Assembly (NCBI GenBank): GCA_030323885.1
Contig: CM059199.1
Span: 76,108,781 to 76,172,780, forward strand
Length of the DNA: 64,000 nt
Direction of reading: 5' to 3'
From: Branchipolynoe longqiensis
Lineage: Eukaryota > Annelida > Polychaeta > Phyllodocida > Polynoidae
A program made the translations under genes and the position numbers. The number at the start of each line of letters is the position of its first letter. The stretch's first letter is position 1. The notes under the pieces were generated by a model. The model was not told the origin of the DNA, ran no database searches, and saw only the letters and a list, made by a program, of their open reading frames with translations. This document shows positions 9,776-20,317 of the stretch, one piece after another.

Positions 9776-10690
9776 GTTCAGGCACAAATTCCCGTAAACG
9801 CCAATCCAAAAATTGGCTTGATGGTAATTTTACTTCTCACTAATTCCACGTCGGGTGTGAAGAAATGGTTATGGAGCGATGGACAAAAAGATAAAAATGT
9901 AAAAAAGTAACCCTATATACCCCTGTCACACTATGACGTAATGAGCGAACGTGAGCCTAACGTGGTCATTTTTCGTCATTATGTTGATGTGCGTTGGGTT
10001 ACGTTATGATGACGTCAGAATGACTTTAAACTGACATCGAGCTACGTCACGTTACGTAGTGTTACATTGGGTTATGTCGAGGTTTTGGACATGTTCAAAA
10101 CTTTTGACGTACCCCGAACGTAAGGGTTTACGTTCAACGTACGTTCTGTACACGTTCGGCGAACATCAATGATGTTAAACAGACATTATTAAAACATTGG
10201 TCACTATATTGAACTACGTTGCACTACATTGCACTACGTTGCACTAGGTTGCACTACGTTGACCCACATTAAAGCCAGTGGGAACGTGCAGTCCGCGTAG
10301 TGAAAACGCCGGGATAACGGACGCCCAACGTACGTTTACCGTTTTGCCACCGTTTCATGACGTAAGTAACGTAAGGTAACGTAAAGCAACGTAGTTCAGG
10401 CGATGGAATAACGTACATAACGTTCCCTGAGCGTAATTACGTTGTCCTCTCTCGTTGAATGACGCCATCACTACGCTTTACCGCCGTTACTCTCTCGTCC
10501 ACTACGCTGCATCCACGTTCAACTTGTGCCCAAATTTGCATACTATGCCGAGAAGTTCGACGTTTTTCACGTTCTCCCTACGTTGATGTCATTACGTCAT
10601 AGTGTGACAGGGCCATTAAAGGTTTGACTCGAATGTTTATCTCAATATTCGGATTGGTGTTTACGGGGTGTTGTGCCTGACCTCTTCATA
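9771..10690. mobile_element. MITE-GAGT split by a TAA-foldback
   Basis: Left part (gatgggttcaggcacaaatt, cgccaatccaaaaattgg) and right part (cggattggtgtttacggg, tgtgcctgacctcttcat) are the two ends of the family at 14484, 36571 and 56097. They are separated by the TAA-foldback at 9915-10619, so that element inserted into an existing MITE. Confidence 0.85.
9915..10619. mobile_element. TAA-foldback H2
   Basis: Ends acccctgtcacactatgacg / cgtcatagtgtgacagggcc; edges tat and taa. Arms are made of acgtt / cgtaacgt words; core ggttttggacatgttcaaaa at 10081. A short run of about five gttgcacta(c/g) 10-mers near 10219-10260 corresponds to the giant array in H3. It occupies the middle of a MITE-GAGT. 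No coding capacity. Confidence 0.85.
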
Positions 10691-11118
10691 TATGTATGGG
10701 TAAGTCTCAGAAACTGTGTACCACATTTTTGGTTTCCACATTACATTTGTAATGATTTTGCCTTATTTTGGGAGGTAGAAAGTGATTATGTGTAATAAGC
10801 ATGATAAGTATGTTAGCAATAATACATGTGTTTAATCTATCCCGCACAATATATCCAAAATATGCTTATATGATTTTGTGCTAAAGTGAAAATATGAAAA
10901 TTTACATGTCGACACAATATATCTACCCTCATGGGTATTTAACAACTTTTTTCTTGTTAGAAACAATATTTACTGTAATCAATAAAATCTTGTTTGAATT
11001 TGTTGTGTGTGTTAAAATGATGCTATGGATGTGTGTTAAAATGATACCGTGGATGGATGTTACATGGTTCATTTAAATAACTCTCTCAATTTGCATAAGA
11101 TCTAAATTTAAAAAAACC
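10691..11118. other. MITE-GGTC end fragment and AT-rich DNA
   Basis: At 10697-10730 gggtaagtctcagaaactgtg matches the terminus of the element at 13475, truncated. The rest, including two gtgttaaaatgat(g/a) repeats near 11010-11050, has no gene. Confidence 0.5.
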
Positions 11119-11460
11119 AGACGGGATGGCCGAATGAGTTAGAGCGTCCGTCTCCCATGCTGGTAGATCGTGGGGTCGTGGGCTCGAACTCTGGTTGAGT
11201 CAAACCAATGACGTAAAAATTTATACTTGTCGCTTCCTAGCCAGGCACTCGGCATTATTAGGACAGAGCAAGGACTGGTTGGCTCAGTGTCAGGATAATG
11301 TTACTGAGTGGGATACCAGGTCATGGTGCCGGCGGCCTGGTTTCCCAGTGGGACAGCACTATAAAGTCGCCATGAGTGTGCACTGTCACAAGTCGGTACC
11401 CATCCTGATATGACCTTAGATGTTGCTAGGACATAAGACAACAACACACAAACAAACAAA
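11119..11460 (+). mobile_element. SINE-B, full length
   Basis: tRNA-like head: A-box region gatggccgaatgagttagag, B-box region gggctcgaactct. Body: tacttgtcgcttcctagcc, ggcattattaggac, gctcagtgtcaggataatg, agtgggacagcactataaag. Tail: cctgatatgaccttagatgt, then gctaggac and an A/C-rich end. This is the commonest element of the window, present in both orientations. Confidence 0.9.
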
Positions 11461-11619
11461 AATCGAAATCAAAAAGTGGAAAAAAGAATTTCAACTCTGA
11501 CATATGCATGACATAAACCTTCATATGAATATGGATTCTGCTATTATTTGGAATGTTTTCTGCTATTATTTGGAATGTTTTCACGTTGAGCTTCCATGTC
11601 AGGCAAGTGGTGTACAGTT

Positions 11620-11625
<6 letters not shown>

Positions 11626-11676
<51 letters not shown>
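11626..11676. repeat. (CA)n/(TA)n microsatellite
   Basis: acacacac followed by about 21 ta units. The IYIYIY peptides in all frames are artefacts. Confidence 0.9.
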
Positions 11677-11678
<2 letters not shown>

Positions 11679-11855
11679 ATAGTGATAAACCCTTTATCGT
11701 GTGTAATGAGCTCTGTAGTGGTTCTTCCGACCCCCCCCCCCCCCATCCGGTGGGGGGTGGGGAGGGGGGTACAAGTGTACACTCACCTCCCCCGTGCGCG
11801 GGGCTGGGACTCGCCACTCCCGCGGAAGCATTAAAAAATAAATACATCTATTATA
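11677..11855 (+). repeat. Dispersed C-run repeat K
   Basis: gatagtgataaaccctttat, a poly-C run, tggggggtggggagggggg, then gtgcgcggggctgggactc. The homologous inverted copy is at 36802-36965, likewise beside tatata. Probably a mobile element of unknown class. Confidence 0.55.
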
Positions 11856-12146
11856 TAAATATATATATATGTATATATATATACACAGATTGCATGGATA
11901 CCTCCAGGGTTTACCCAAGTGTGGTGAATACGAAACTAATGTGCTAAGTACATTCTCCTCTACCACGTGACCGGCAGCCATGTTGCTGCTTCTATGACGT
12001 CATCACCTACTGACATAAGGATGCTTAAGTGTACAAAGTCAACTCAGTGTTTTACACAATCAAGATCAATAAACTATTACAGACGACATTCACTTTACTT
12101 TGCAGTCCTAATTCTCAGCCAGGTATCCATGGTCGGGTACTCAGGC

Positions 12147-12720
12147 CCGGTTCACACTAGGGTTGCGACCACTTTGCAACATCTTGTGACAAAAATACAA
12201 ATAGAGTTATCGGGTTATTGGCGACCTACTTGTGACCAAAGCACAACAACGCAGGAGGGAAGGGGGAGTTTGGCGACTGGACGGAAGACATGTTTTGTGA
12301 TCGGTTGGCAATCAGTTGGTGATTAGTTGGCGATTGGTTCATGATTGGTTGACAATCAGTTGATCGGTTGGCAATTGGGTGCTGGTTGGTTGGCAATTGG
12401 TTGCTGATTGGCAGGTGATTGGTTGTTGTTCAGTTGGTGATTGGTTGACAATCAGTTGATTGGTTAGCAATTGGTTGTCAATCAGTTGATCAGTTATTGA
12501 TTGGTTGGCAATTGGTTGGTGATTGGTTGTTGTTCAGTTGGTGATTGGTTGACAATCAGTTGATCAGTTGGCAATCAGTTGACGGTTGGTAATCAATTGG
12601 TGATTGGTAGGTGATTGGTTGGTGTTCACTTGGTGATTGGTTGGCGATTGGTTAGTGATTGGTTTCCAGTTGACGATCGGTCGGTGATCCTTTGTAGATC
12701 GGTCGGCAAGTCATCGTGGT
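12147..12720. repeat. One-ended foldback-like element with gattggttg array
   Basis: Begins with a TIR-like ggcccggttcacactagggt, then (12240-12720) about 35 copies of variants of ttggtgattggttg / ggcaatcagttgatc. No matching right end was found, so it is truncated or diverged. CCAAT/ATTGG pentamers recur throughout. Confidence 0.6.
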
Positions 12721-13179
12721 CTGGCCGGCGCCTAGTTGGGGACTGATTTGTGACTGGTTTCCAACCGATTGGTGTTTGATTGCCACATTTAGGCGATGAT
12801 TTTGGTCGTTAGGAGATGTTTTCTATCCATCACTAGTGCCAGTAATGAACACTTTATCGACGCCTAGAAAGAACACACAACAAATCGACCTTAAAGGGAC
12901 ATCCATAGCCGGGTTTATATAAACGCCCCATGATCGCTGCGATTATTACTTCAAAGTTATTTTTATTCAAACACAAATCGACATTAAAGGGGCTTTCCTA
13001 GGTGGTTTTCACGAACGGTCCTTGATAGCAGCGATTATTAATTACTTCAACGTTATCAGTGGTTATTTGATTAAACCACAAAGAATCTTCGTACACATAC
13101 TTTCATGTTATAACTCTATCAATGTCTGACCTTTTACGGACCCATCTTTTTTGTTTTTGTTTGCTTTTCTTTACATTTG
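12721..13179. other. Non-coding; diverged ~90-bp tandem pair
   Basis: Two copies of a block (aaatcgaccttaaagggac... / aaatcgacattaaaggggct..., each followed by a gcgattatta segment) between about 12885 and 13075. Otherwise nothing recognised. Confidence 0.5.
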
Positions 13180-13390
13180 TCGATTAAGCGAAGGGAATTC
13201 CAATCACGGCCTTCCTCATTCAATTGCTCCTTGCCTTTTCCAAGTAATGTCAATGACCAGGCTGGATAGCGACAAGTACAATTATTTAAGTCATTGCTTT
13301 GACGCGACCAGGATTCAAATTCCAAATTTGAATCCCATGACTGCCACATGGGAAGCGGGTGCGCAACTCATTCAGCCATCCCATAATTTT
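13180..13390 (-). mobile_element. SINE-B-like variant
   Basis: Reverse of the 8785 variant: read on + it shows ggccttcctcattcaattgc, tagcgacaagtacaattatt, then a tRNA-like end (gggttcaaat-type B box in reverse, catgggaagcgggtgcgcaa, cattcagccatccc). Confidence 0.65.
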
Positions 13391-13474
13391 ACTATAGCTA
13401 CTAGCTGCACATCGCTTAAAGCTAGGCTCCACTTCAATCCGGGTACCCATATTGTGTTAAACTGTCATTATATA

Positions 13475-14452
13475 TATATATGGGTCGTTCTCAGAAACTG
13501 TGTACCACTTGAGGTAGTCTACTTGAAATCATATTTCAAAGAAACCCATTATTGGAGTGTCAATATTTAGATTTCATCATTTAGCCCAATAATGTGGGAG
13601 ATATTTTAGATCAAAAGTAAATGTTTATATTGTGTATTATGTATCTTATTGGGATGGATGTAGCTAAATACATAGAAAATTACATCACTAATTTGTGACA
13701 TTGTCAACAGCATTGAAAATAAAGTGCCACAAACTTAAATGAAAACCTCTGAACAACAGCTCATTTCACTTCAAATGGTCATATACAATGTCTTCATTAA
13801 GTTGAAGACATTTATTTCTAAAAGAAATTGTAAAATTATGAAATAGTTAACTTTTTCTGGAGTCATTAACATCGTAACATTTTGTTTCCACTTGCAAGTA
13901 CTATGAAACTCTGTATCAAACACTGAGTACAGATACAGTATAAGAACTATTTTCACCATTTGACACTCTATGCATGGATCCAGTTATGGTATAGTAAAAG
14001 ATAAATCCTGAAATTGCCCCTAAAGATTAAAAGTTTAGCCGAACATTTGTGTAAAATTGTTGTTTCCACTTTGACTGTCACCTTGCTAATATTTTTTTGC
14101 TTTTCTCTTTAATATTCACAAATAAGACAAAACCATAGCAATGAGGTTTCAAATTATTATTACTACTGTTTATAAAGCAAGTGGCATGTGAAATGTCCTA
14201 AAAATGTCAAGTTTTGTGTGGAAAATATTTGATTTTGGAGTCAGATTGGTTTCCATGCTATACTGCTATTTATTGGGTGTGAGCATCATTTGACCTACTT
14301 AAAAATGCCAGAATATGTTTATTTTCAATTATTCAGATGCAAAAGGACATACACATTGAGGAAACTTGTTTATAGGACTTTGGCAGCATTTTGATTTTGT
14401 AGTACTGATGTCACACTATTGGTACACAACTTCTGAGAACGACCCATATATA
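13475..14452. mobile_element. MITE-GGTC, ~980 bp
   Basis: Near-perfect ~30-bp terminal inverted repeats: left tatatatgggtcgttctcag, aaactgtgtacca; right tggtacacaacttctgagaa, cgacccatatata. TA-rich edges. The longest open frame inside (62 codons, - strand) has no recognisable domain, so the element is non-autonomous; class unknown, perhaps Tc1/mariner. Confidence 0.8.
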
Positions 14453-14483
14453 TTAACTGTCGCTGACTATATTCAGAGACTAC

Positions 14484-14724
14484 ATGAAGAGTTTATGCGC
14501 AAAACCACGTAAATGCCAATCCAAAAATTGAGTTTAAATCAAAGATTTCTACCTGAAAATAAGTGTAAAGCTCATTAATTCCACTTTTCATGTGATCACA
14601 TGGTTATGGAGCAATGCACAAAAAAGTAGGAATATAAAAATTTTAACTGTTTGAAGGTTTGATTCCAATGTTTCTCTCCATTTTTGGATTGGCGTTTACG
14701 TGGTTTTGCACCTGAACTCTTCAT
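14484..14724. mobile_element. MITE-GAGT, intact copy
   Basis: 241 bp, palindromic ends: atgaagagtttatgcgcaaa and tttgcacctgaactcttcat; subterminal cgtaaatgccaatccaaaaa / ttttggattggcgtttacg. It gives the uninterrupted reference for the split copy at 9771. Confidence 0.85.
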
Positions 14725-14749
14725 GAGTCATATATATTTATGTTCTCTG

Positions 14750-14885
14750 CTATATTCAGGATATTCCGGACTCGTGCATGGTCCGGTTTCCACATAGTGC
14801 CGCCATCTGGTGGAATCCATTTGTACCATTATGCGGTAAACAATATCAGCGGCACTATCTAATGGCGGAGTTAACAAGACTCAAA
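14750..14885 (+). repeat. Dispersed repeat R1
   Basis: ctatattcaggatattccgg, gtgcatggtccggtttcca, ccatttgtaccattatgcgg, gtaaacaatatcagcggcac. An inverted relative is at 36290-36440. It holds the CTCF-like site at 14799-14813. Confidence 0.6.
14799..14813 (-). promoter_or_regulatory. CTCF-like motif
   Basis: gccgccatctggtgg; its reverse complement ccaccagatggcggc fits the bilaterian CTCF core CCASYAGRKGGCRSY at every position. Binding is not shown. Confidence 0.4.
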
Positions 14886-15289
14886 ATGGATGCCACTCTG
14901 GGGAGAAGTGACCAAAGTTAGTAAAAACCATCAATATTAATATAAAATGTGTACGGTAGGCAAACAAAACACATGCTATTAACAACACATACACGGTGAA
15001 GCATCAGTGGCGTGCGTTGGCAGCGCCGATTAACAGAGGAGTAGTGATCAGAACGACCCTAAAACTTAACCACGATTTGGTATTATATATAGACAGCTGG
15101 ATGAAGTTAATTCTACAGCCTTCATTATCTTCACGTAGGACACACCTGACTTATTTTATGGCACGTGAGATATGTGCAAAGTGCTTGCAAAAAGCTTTTT
15201 TTATTGTGAAATGATTCAAATGGACTCAGGAATGAATCAACATAGCTGGGTCGTTGGGCACCAATGCCGACTAATGTGTCGTAGGTCGA
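14886..15289. other. Unassigned non-coding stretch
   Basis: No supported gene or repeat. The right part (from about 15240) may be upstream sequence of the LINE fragment at 15290. Confidence 0.45.
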
Positions 15290-15485
15290 GTTATGGAGAG
15301 GCCCAGACTTGAGGTCAGGAAGCACTCATTTTTCTTTCGAGTGACATATCCATGGAACAGACTGCCAGACCAAGTGGTTGAAGCACCAATCGTAGAAGCA
15401 TTTAACTTTAAGAGAAGGCTGGATAGACATTGGCGAGGACACCCACAATTATATGACTTCAGGGCTCCGTTGACCTCCATATAAG
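15290..15485 (+). pseudogene. LINE C-terminal fragment
   Basis: About 63 codons: EVRKHSFFFRVTYPWNRLPD, QVVEAPIVEAFNFKRRLDRH, then W. This is the familiar C-terminus of non-LTR retrotransposon polyproteins: a basic stretch, R.. WN.LP, VV.AP, FK..LD.HW. The reverse transcriptase is absent; the copy is 5'-truncated. An extra residue pair (FNFKRR against the usual FKRR) suggests decay. Confidence 0.7.
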
Positions 15486-15633
15486 AAGGGGTTCTTTTTC
15501 ACCATAATGAGCTGGCACTAGATGCCCAATAGGACCTAGATCAACCAGAAGAGGATCTGTAAGTTAATCTGTAAGTTATTTGTGCCATTGAAAAAAGCGC
15601 ACCTTAAACCAAGGACCCTTGTCGCTATCTCGC
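15486..15633. other. LINE 3' flank
   Basis: Follows the LINE fragment stop; contains a repeated ctgtaagtta word near 15558-15580. Probably LINE 3' UTR. Confidence 0.4.
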
Positions 15634-16102
15634 CTGGGGCATAATCGATTAATCGACTCTGGTCACCCGAGCCACTTTTCGGCGCATGCGCACATCCTGC
15701 AGACTCCAGTCAAATAATCGAATATGCTTCTCCACGCTCGGGGTCACAAACATGGTGGCCCTTTTATTTGTTTTTTAATAGCTGATATAATTACAGCAAA
15801 ATATGATTTAAATATTTTTATGATGGCATAGTTTAGTGATATTTCCATTTCATTAATCTATGTTATTACCAAAAAGAAATATGTATGACTGGTACTGGTG
15901 GCTGTTATCCTGCAGGACGGTACCAGCGCAAATGTGACGTCATCGCTCCTTGCAAACCCCAGTCAAGAGGTGGGTTACTGGGGTCGGGTTGTTTTGCACA
16001 CGGCACGTGTATTTGTCGACTCCACTCGCGGTGTTCTATTTGAAATTCTGACGACTCAGGTCACCCGAGTCGCCCGGGTCATGTTAATCGATTACGGCCC
16101 TG
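15634..16102. mobile_element. CTG-foldback copy 1
   Basis: CTG at both edges; ends gggcataatcgattaatcga and ttaatcgattacggccc are inverted. Subterminal gtcacccgagccac pairs with gtcacccgagtcgcccgg. The interior contains ggtgttctatttgaaattct, also in the relative at 59747-60040. Termini resemble the larger element at 48355-49075. No coding capacity. Confidence 0.7.
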
Positions 16103-16244
16103 GTGTTTGACATTGCTAGGGTAGAGTGAGGAGCGGTTGGTGCTGTGTCACGATAATTTGCTTCAGTCGACAGCTAGAAAGTATGCAGAAAAGAGTTTTG
16201 TAATAAGAAATATACACCTATCATATGATGTCCGGATAGGTGTT

Positions 16245-16735
16245 TAGGCCAGTGCTTGTGCAGCTTGGCTGCAGGACGACACACTGTCACACTGCAAACT
16301 CAATGCATTGTCAATGGCTGTGAGAAATCTTCATACAGAAAAAGTTAAATATCTCTAGAACCACAGCACAAAACAAACCGCTTGGAACACATATAGAAAA
16401 CATGTTTAACAAACAGATTATATTAAATTCATGAGGTTAAATTTTGAATAAAACTGACGTTTTGCACTGCACATACTGGCAAACTCAATGCATTGTCAAT
16501 GGCCATGAGCAATCTTCATACAGAAAAAGTGAAATATCTCTAAAACGACACCACCTAGAAGCAAACAGATTGGAACACATATAGAAAACATATTCAACGA
16601 ACAGATTATATTAAATTCATAAGGTTAGGGTTCTGAATTTCTATTAATTCTGAATAAAACTGACGTTTTTCACTGCGCGTATCGGCAAACTGAATGGCAG
16701 TGTGCCTTCGTTCTGCAGCCTGGCTGCGCACGCAT
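16245..16735. mobile_element. Pearl-like element, two ~225-bp core units
   Basis: Edge blocks gtgcttgtgcagcttggctg and ctgcagcctggctgcgcac are inverted relatives. Between them are two tandem units: caatgcattgtcaatggc, catacagaaaaagt, aaatatctctaaaac, ggaacacatatagaaaacat, agattatattaaattca, gaataaaactgacgtttt. Other copies: 17785, 34714, 37835. Tandem cores between short inverted ends recall the molluscan pearl/CvE elements, linked to Helentron-type Helitrons; that assignment is inference. Confidence 0.7.
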
Positions 16736-16879
16736 ACACAATGTTTATAAACATTGAAAGGGGTCTATACAAAGTGTCAGTATCTTACAGGTAGCTTCAA
16801 ACCTGGTAGTCATGGGTTCATTTTGGCCTGAATGGGATTTGTCGGGTTTTGCGCCTGAGCTCTTCATTTAGTCCTTTAA
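16736..16879. other. Spacer with MITE-GAGT end
   Basis: ggttttgcgcctgagctcttcat at about 16853-16868 is one end of the MITE-GAGT family, without its partner. Confidence 0.5.
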
Positions 16880-17457
16880 ATTTAAATTTTGTTTATTGAG
16901 GCTGTATTTATACTGTCCATAACATACAAGTTTGAGAACTCAGGCTTGTTTTCAATGCTGGCCAGCTGTAGTGGTGGTGTTATCTTATCACACAGTAGCA
17001 GCTGATAAGGTGATTGATTGCCAGAATTACAATAGCAGGTAGATAATTGCTTAGTAATAGTATGGTTAGTATTCTATGTAAGTTTTTTTGTGGATTTTCT
17101 TGGTATATATATATATATTTGTTCTACTCTTATTACTAGACTAGCCTACTCTTATTTACATATCATAGGTTTGCACGTGGTTGTTAGGTGTATTATCTGG
17201 TTAATTTTGGCATGGTTACCTTCCAATTTCCATTGACCATCCCACTGGTGGGCCGTGACATATCACATGCCCCCTTGCAGTGCATCTTAGTGGGGGTTTC
17301 CTAGCCTTATTTTGCAGAGATATTTTTTGTATGTTTTTAGGTCAGGAATTTGTCGTTCCTTTACCGTTTGGGCGTTCCATGCCTTGGCAACCATTTCCAG
17401 TGTGCTTCTTTCGTGAGCTTTGATCTGGCTTCTGGTCTGTCTTAATTTTGAGTTAGA
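16880..17457 (-). pseudogene. 3' end of CR1/L2-like LINE
   Basis: Reverse translation of about 17240-17457 gives the same C-terminus as the LINE at 42690-46740: AHERSTLEM-like, KAWNAQTVKERQIPDLKTYK. Downstream (lower coordinates) lies its 3' UTR with the landmark ctggccagcattgaaaacaa, ending near 16880 at a cctcaataaac-like tail. It is 5'-truncated, as expected from target-primed reverse transcription. Confidence 0.75.
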
Positions 17458-17784
17458 AACCAGGCTGTGTATTAAAGAACTTGATGTATTAACAAAACAT
17501 TAATATTAATAATATTATAATATTAATATTAATGACATCCTTGCTACCTACCTGTCATGACAGCACACTCGGGGACCTGTCAAACTAGGCCGGTCCACTC
17601 CCGCCTGGGCCCTCGCTGGTAGAGTTCCCACCCGGTGGCGCCACCTGGCGTTTCATTTGTTCACTACTGTTTGACCTCGGTGAGGTTCGGGAGACACCCG
17701 CCAGGTGGGCAATCGGTGGCGCCCAAGTTGCTGCTTCTGGGAAGCTTGGAATAGACCTATTTTCTATGACGTCAGCATGGGTAT
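17458..17784. other. Spacer with inverted CTCF-like/GGCGCC motifs
   Basis: tattaatattaatgacatcc AT-rich start, then cccacccggtggcgccacct at 17627-17646 and, inverted, cgccaggtgggcaatcggtg at 17700-17719. These look like arms of a degraded palindromic element. No gene. Confidence 0.45.
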
Positions 17785-18270
17785 TTAGGTCAGTGCGCGC
17801 GCTGTTTGGCTGCAGGATGACACACTGTCACACTGGAAACTCAATGGCTATGAGCAATCTTCATACAGAAAAAGTGAAATATCTCTAAAACCACACCACC
17901 TAGACACAAGCCGCTTGGAACACATATATATAGAAAACATATTCAATGAATAGATTATATTAAATGTATAAGATTAGGGTTCTGCATTTCTATTAATTTT
18001 GAATGAAATAGATGTTTTGCACTGTGCGTACCGGCAAACTCAATGCAGACAAAGTGAAATATCTCTAAAACCACACGGCCGAGACACAAGCTGTTTGGCA
18101 GACAAACCGATAACATGCTTAACAACCAGATTATATTAAATTTATAAGGTTAGGGTTCTGCAATTCTATGAATATTGAATAAAACCTACGTTTTGCACTG
18201 CACGTATCGGCAAACTCAATGCATTGTCAATGGCCGTGAGCAATCTTCATACAGAAAAAGTGAAATATAT
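17785..18270. mobile_element. Pearl-like element, decayed
   Basis: Left edge taggtcagtgcgcgcgctgt, ttggctgcaggatgacacac, then two-plus core units as at 16245, one with an internal deletion near 18045. The right edge is lost into pyrimidine-rich sequence. Confidence 0.65.
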
Positions 18271-18600
18271 CTAAAACCTTCCTCCTCCCCCTTCCCCTTT
18301 ACCTTCAGTCCCTATCCCTCCCTTCCCCACTCGCCACTCGCCCCCCCCCCCCCTTGCACTCCCCAACACCCTCCCCTACCACAAGTGCCTGCCTGTCCTG
18401 ATGTGACCTTAGATGTTGCCAGGGCGTAAAACTCCAACAACCAAACAACCAACCCTTCTTACGCCCCTCAGCACCTCCTCCCGACTCCCCCTGCCTCCCC
18501 TCCCCCTGGCCCCCTTCCCCACCCATCCACCTTCCCCTAACCCCCCCCCCCCCCCCCCCCCCCACCCCTCGCCTCCCCTCCCCCGACACACAGGGAGTGT
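18271..18600. repeat. Pyrimidine-rich DNA with SINE-B tail
   Basis: C/T-rich on +, with poly-C runs at about 18340-18353 and 18541-18562. A SINE-B 3' tail (tgatgtgaccttagatgttg, ccagggcgtaaaactccaac) lies at 18386-18455. Pro-rich open frames are compositional. Confidence 0.75.
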
Positions 18601-18925
18601 TCTACGGGCTTTGACCTTCCCACTTCCGGTGTCAAAGGTCAGCTGGGAGAGCACCCAGTAGGAGCGGAAGTCAAAGGAATTCCAGCTATGCCAGGAATCT
18701 AATTCGCAAAGCAATAACTAATCGTTTCAAAATTAGAGGAAAAAAAACACACAAAAAAAACACACAAAAAAACCACCGCAAGCCGCACGCAGGAATCAAG
18801 GACAAAAACTCGGAATTCCAGGTAGCGGTCGGTTCTTATTGAGTATACGTTACATTCTTTGGGCGAACTAGACACCCCCCTGGAGGTGGGATAATTCAAC
18901 ATGGATTAACGTGACACTATCACTG
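18601..18925. other. Unassigned stretch
   Basis: An A-rich run (aaaaaacacacaaaaaaaac) near 18741-18771 and aactagacaccccc at about 18868. Nothing recognised as gene or repeat. Confidence 0.4.
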
Positions 18926-19249
18926 CGGACAAGATGGTTGAGTGAGTTGAACGTCCGTCTCCCGTTTTGATAGATCGTGGGATTCGAATCGTGGTCGAGT
19001 CAAATCTATGATTTAAAAATTGATACTTGTTGCTTCCTAGCCTAGTGTTCGGCATTATTAGGATAGGGCAAGGACTGGTTAGCTTAGTGTCAGGATATTG
19101 TGACTGGGTGGCATATCAGGTCATGGTGCCAGTGGCTTGGTCTCCCAGTGGAGCAGCACTATAAAGTTGCCATGAGTGCACACTGCCACAAATCCTGATA
19201 TGAACTTAGATGTTGCTGGGACGTAAAACTCCAACCACCAACCAATCAC
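18926..19249 (+). mobile_element. SINE-B
   Basis: gacaagatggttgagtgagt head with B-box-like gattcgaatcg, body ttgcttcctagcctagtgtt, tattaggatagggcaagg, tail cctgatatgaacttagatgt and gctgggacgtaaaactccaa. Confidence 0.85.
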
Positions 19250-19394
19250 AAATGTATTATATTACATTGCTAGTAATAGTATTACTCCGAACCACCAGGT
19301 GGCAGCACCTGTCAGTGTATAACATCACAAACGCATGTTCTGTGCCAACAGTGCAGTACACAAATATGCATGTCTATTATATTACATTACTAGT

Positions 19395-19852
19395 ATTTTT
19401 TGCGCCTGTCTTGGCATGTTCTTGCCGGTGTGAAACCTTTATTTGCACCCCGAGAGAGTGCCGCTGTTAACTTGCAAAAGCCAGCAGGACTTCAACAATT
19501 TTGCAGGCACTTTCATGTAATGAAATAAGGAAATACTCGAACGGACGGGGCTGCCCTCTGTGGAAGATCTTCTGATCAAAAAGAATCTCCGGTGGACTGG
19601 ACACCTCATGAGGATGTCATCAGACAGGCTACCAAAGCAGATCCTCTATTCTCAACTGTCTTCTGGTTACAGAAAGAGAGGGCGCCCTCATCTCCGATTC
19701 AAGGATACCATCAAGAGAAACCTGAAGCTGAGAGACATTAAGACCGACTCATGGATGTCACTCTCACAGCAGAGAGCTGAATGGAGAGCAGCTGTCAAGC
19801 AATGAAAGCAGTCTTTGTCGCATCGCAACTGACAGCATGATGATGATGATGA
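19395..19852 (+). pseudogene. LINE 3' fragment with (ATG)n tail
   Basis: The open frame 19560-19805 (81 residues) starts MEDLLIKKNLRWTGHLMRMS, then DRLPKQILYSQLSSGYRKRG, RPHLRFKDTIKRNLKLRDIK. It is about 95% identical by eye to the C-terminus of the copy at 29131-30737. The tail is gcatgatgatgatgatg. The preceding 165 bp (gcgcctgtcttggcatgttc) also occurs in the fragment at 28300-28520, so this copy is rearranged or comes from a variant. It is inserted within the CTCF-motif satellite. Confidence 0.8.
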
Positions 19853-20317
19853 CTAGTATTACACCAAATCCCCAGGTGGCAGCACCTTACAGTGCATACA
19901 CCTGACAAACACATGTCCGTCACCAATAGTTCCTGAATTCTAGAGGTGTACTATAATACATTACTATTATTACTCTGAACCACCAGGTGGCAGCACCTTA
20001 CAGTGCATAACCCTGACAAAAACATCCTGTACTATCCTGAATTCCACATGTGTATTATATTACATTACTATTATTACTCCAAACCACCAGGTGGCACCAC
20101 CATACCGTGCATAGCTCTGAAGCACACATACCCTATGTCAATAGTTCCTTCTGAATGCCACATGTGGACTATATTACATTACTATTGTTACTCCAAACCA
20201 CCAGGTGGCACCACCATACCGTGCATAGCTCTGAAGCGCACATACCCTATGTCAATAGTTCCTCCTGAATACCACATGTGGACTATATTACGTTACTATT
20301 GTTACTCCAAACCACCA

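Noticed and set aside
11504..11981. Overlapping frames with IYIYIY and Pro/Gly tracts
   Set aside because: Produced by a (TA)n microsatellite and poly-C/poly-G runs of repeat K.
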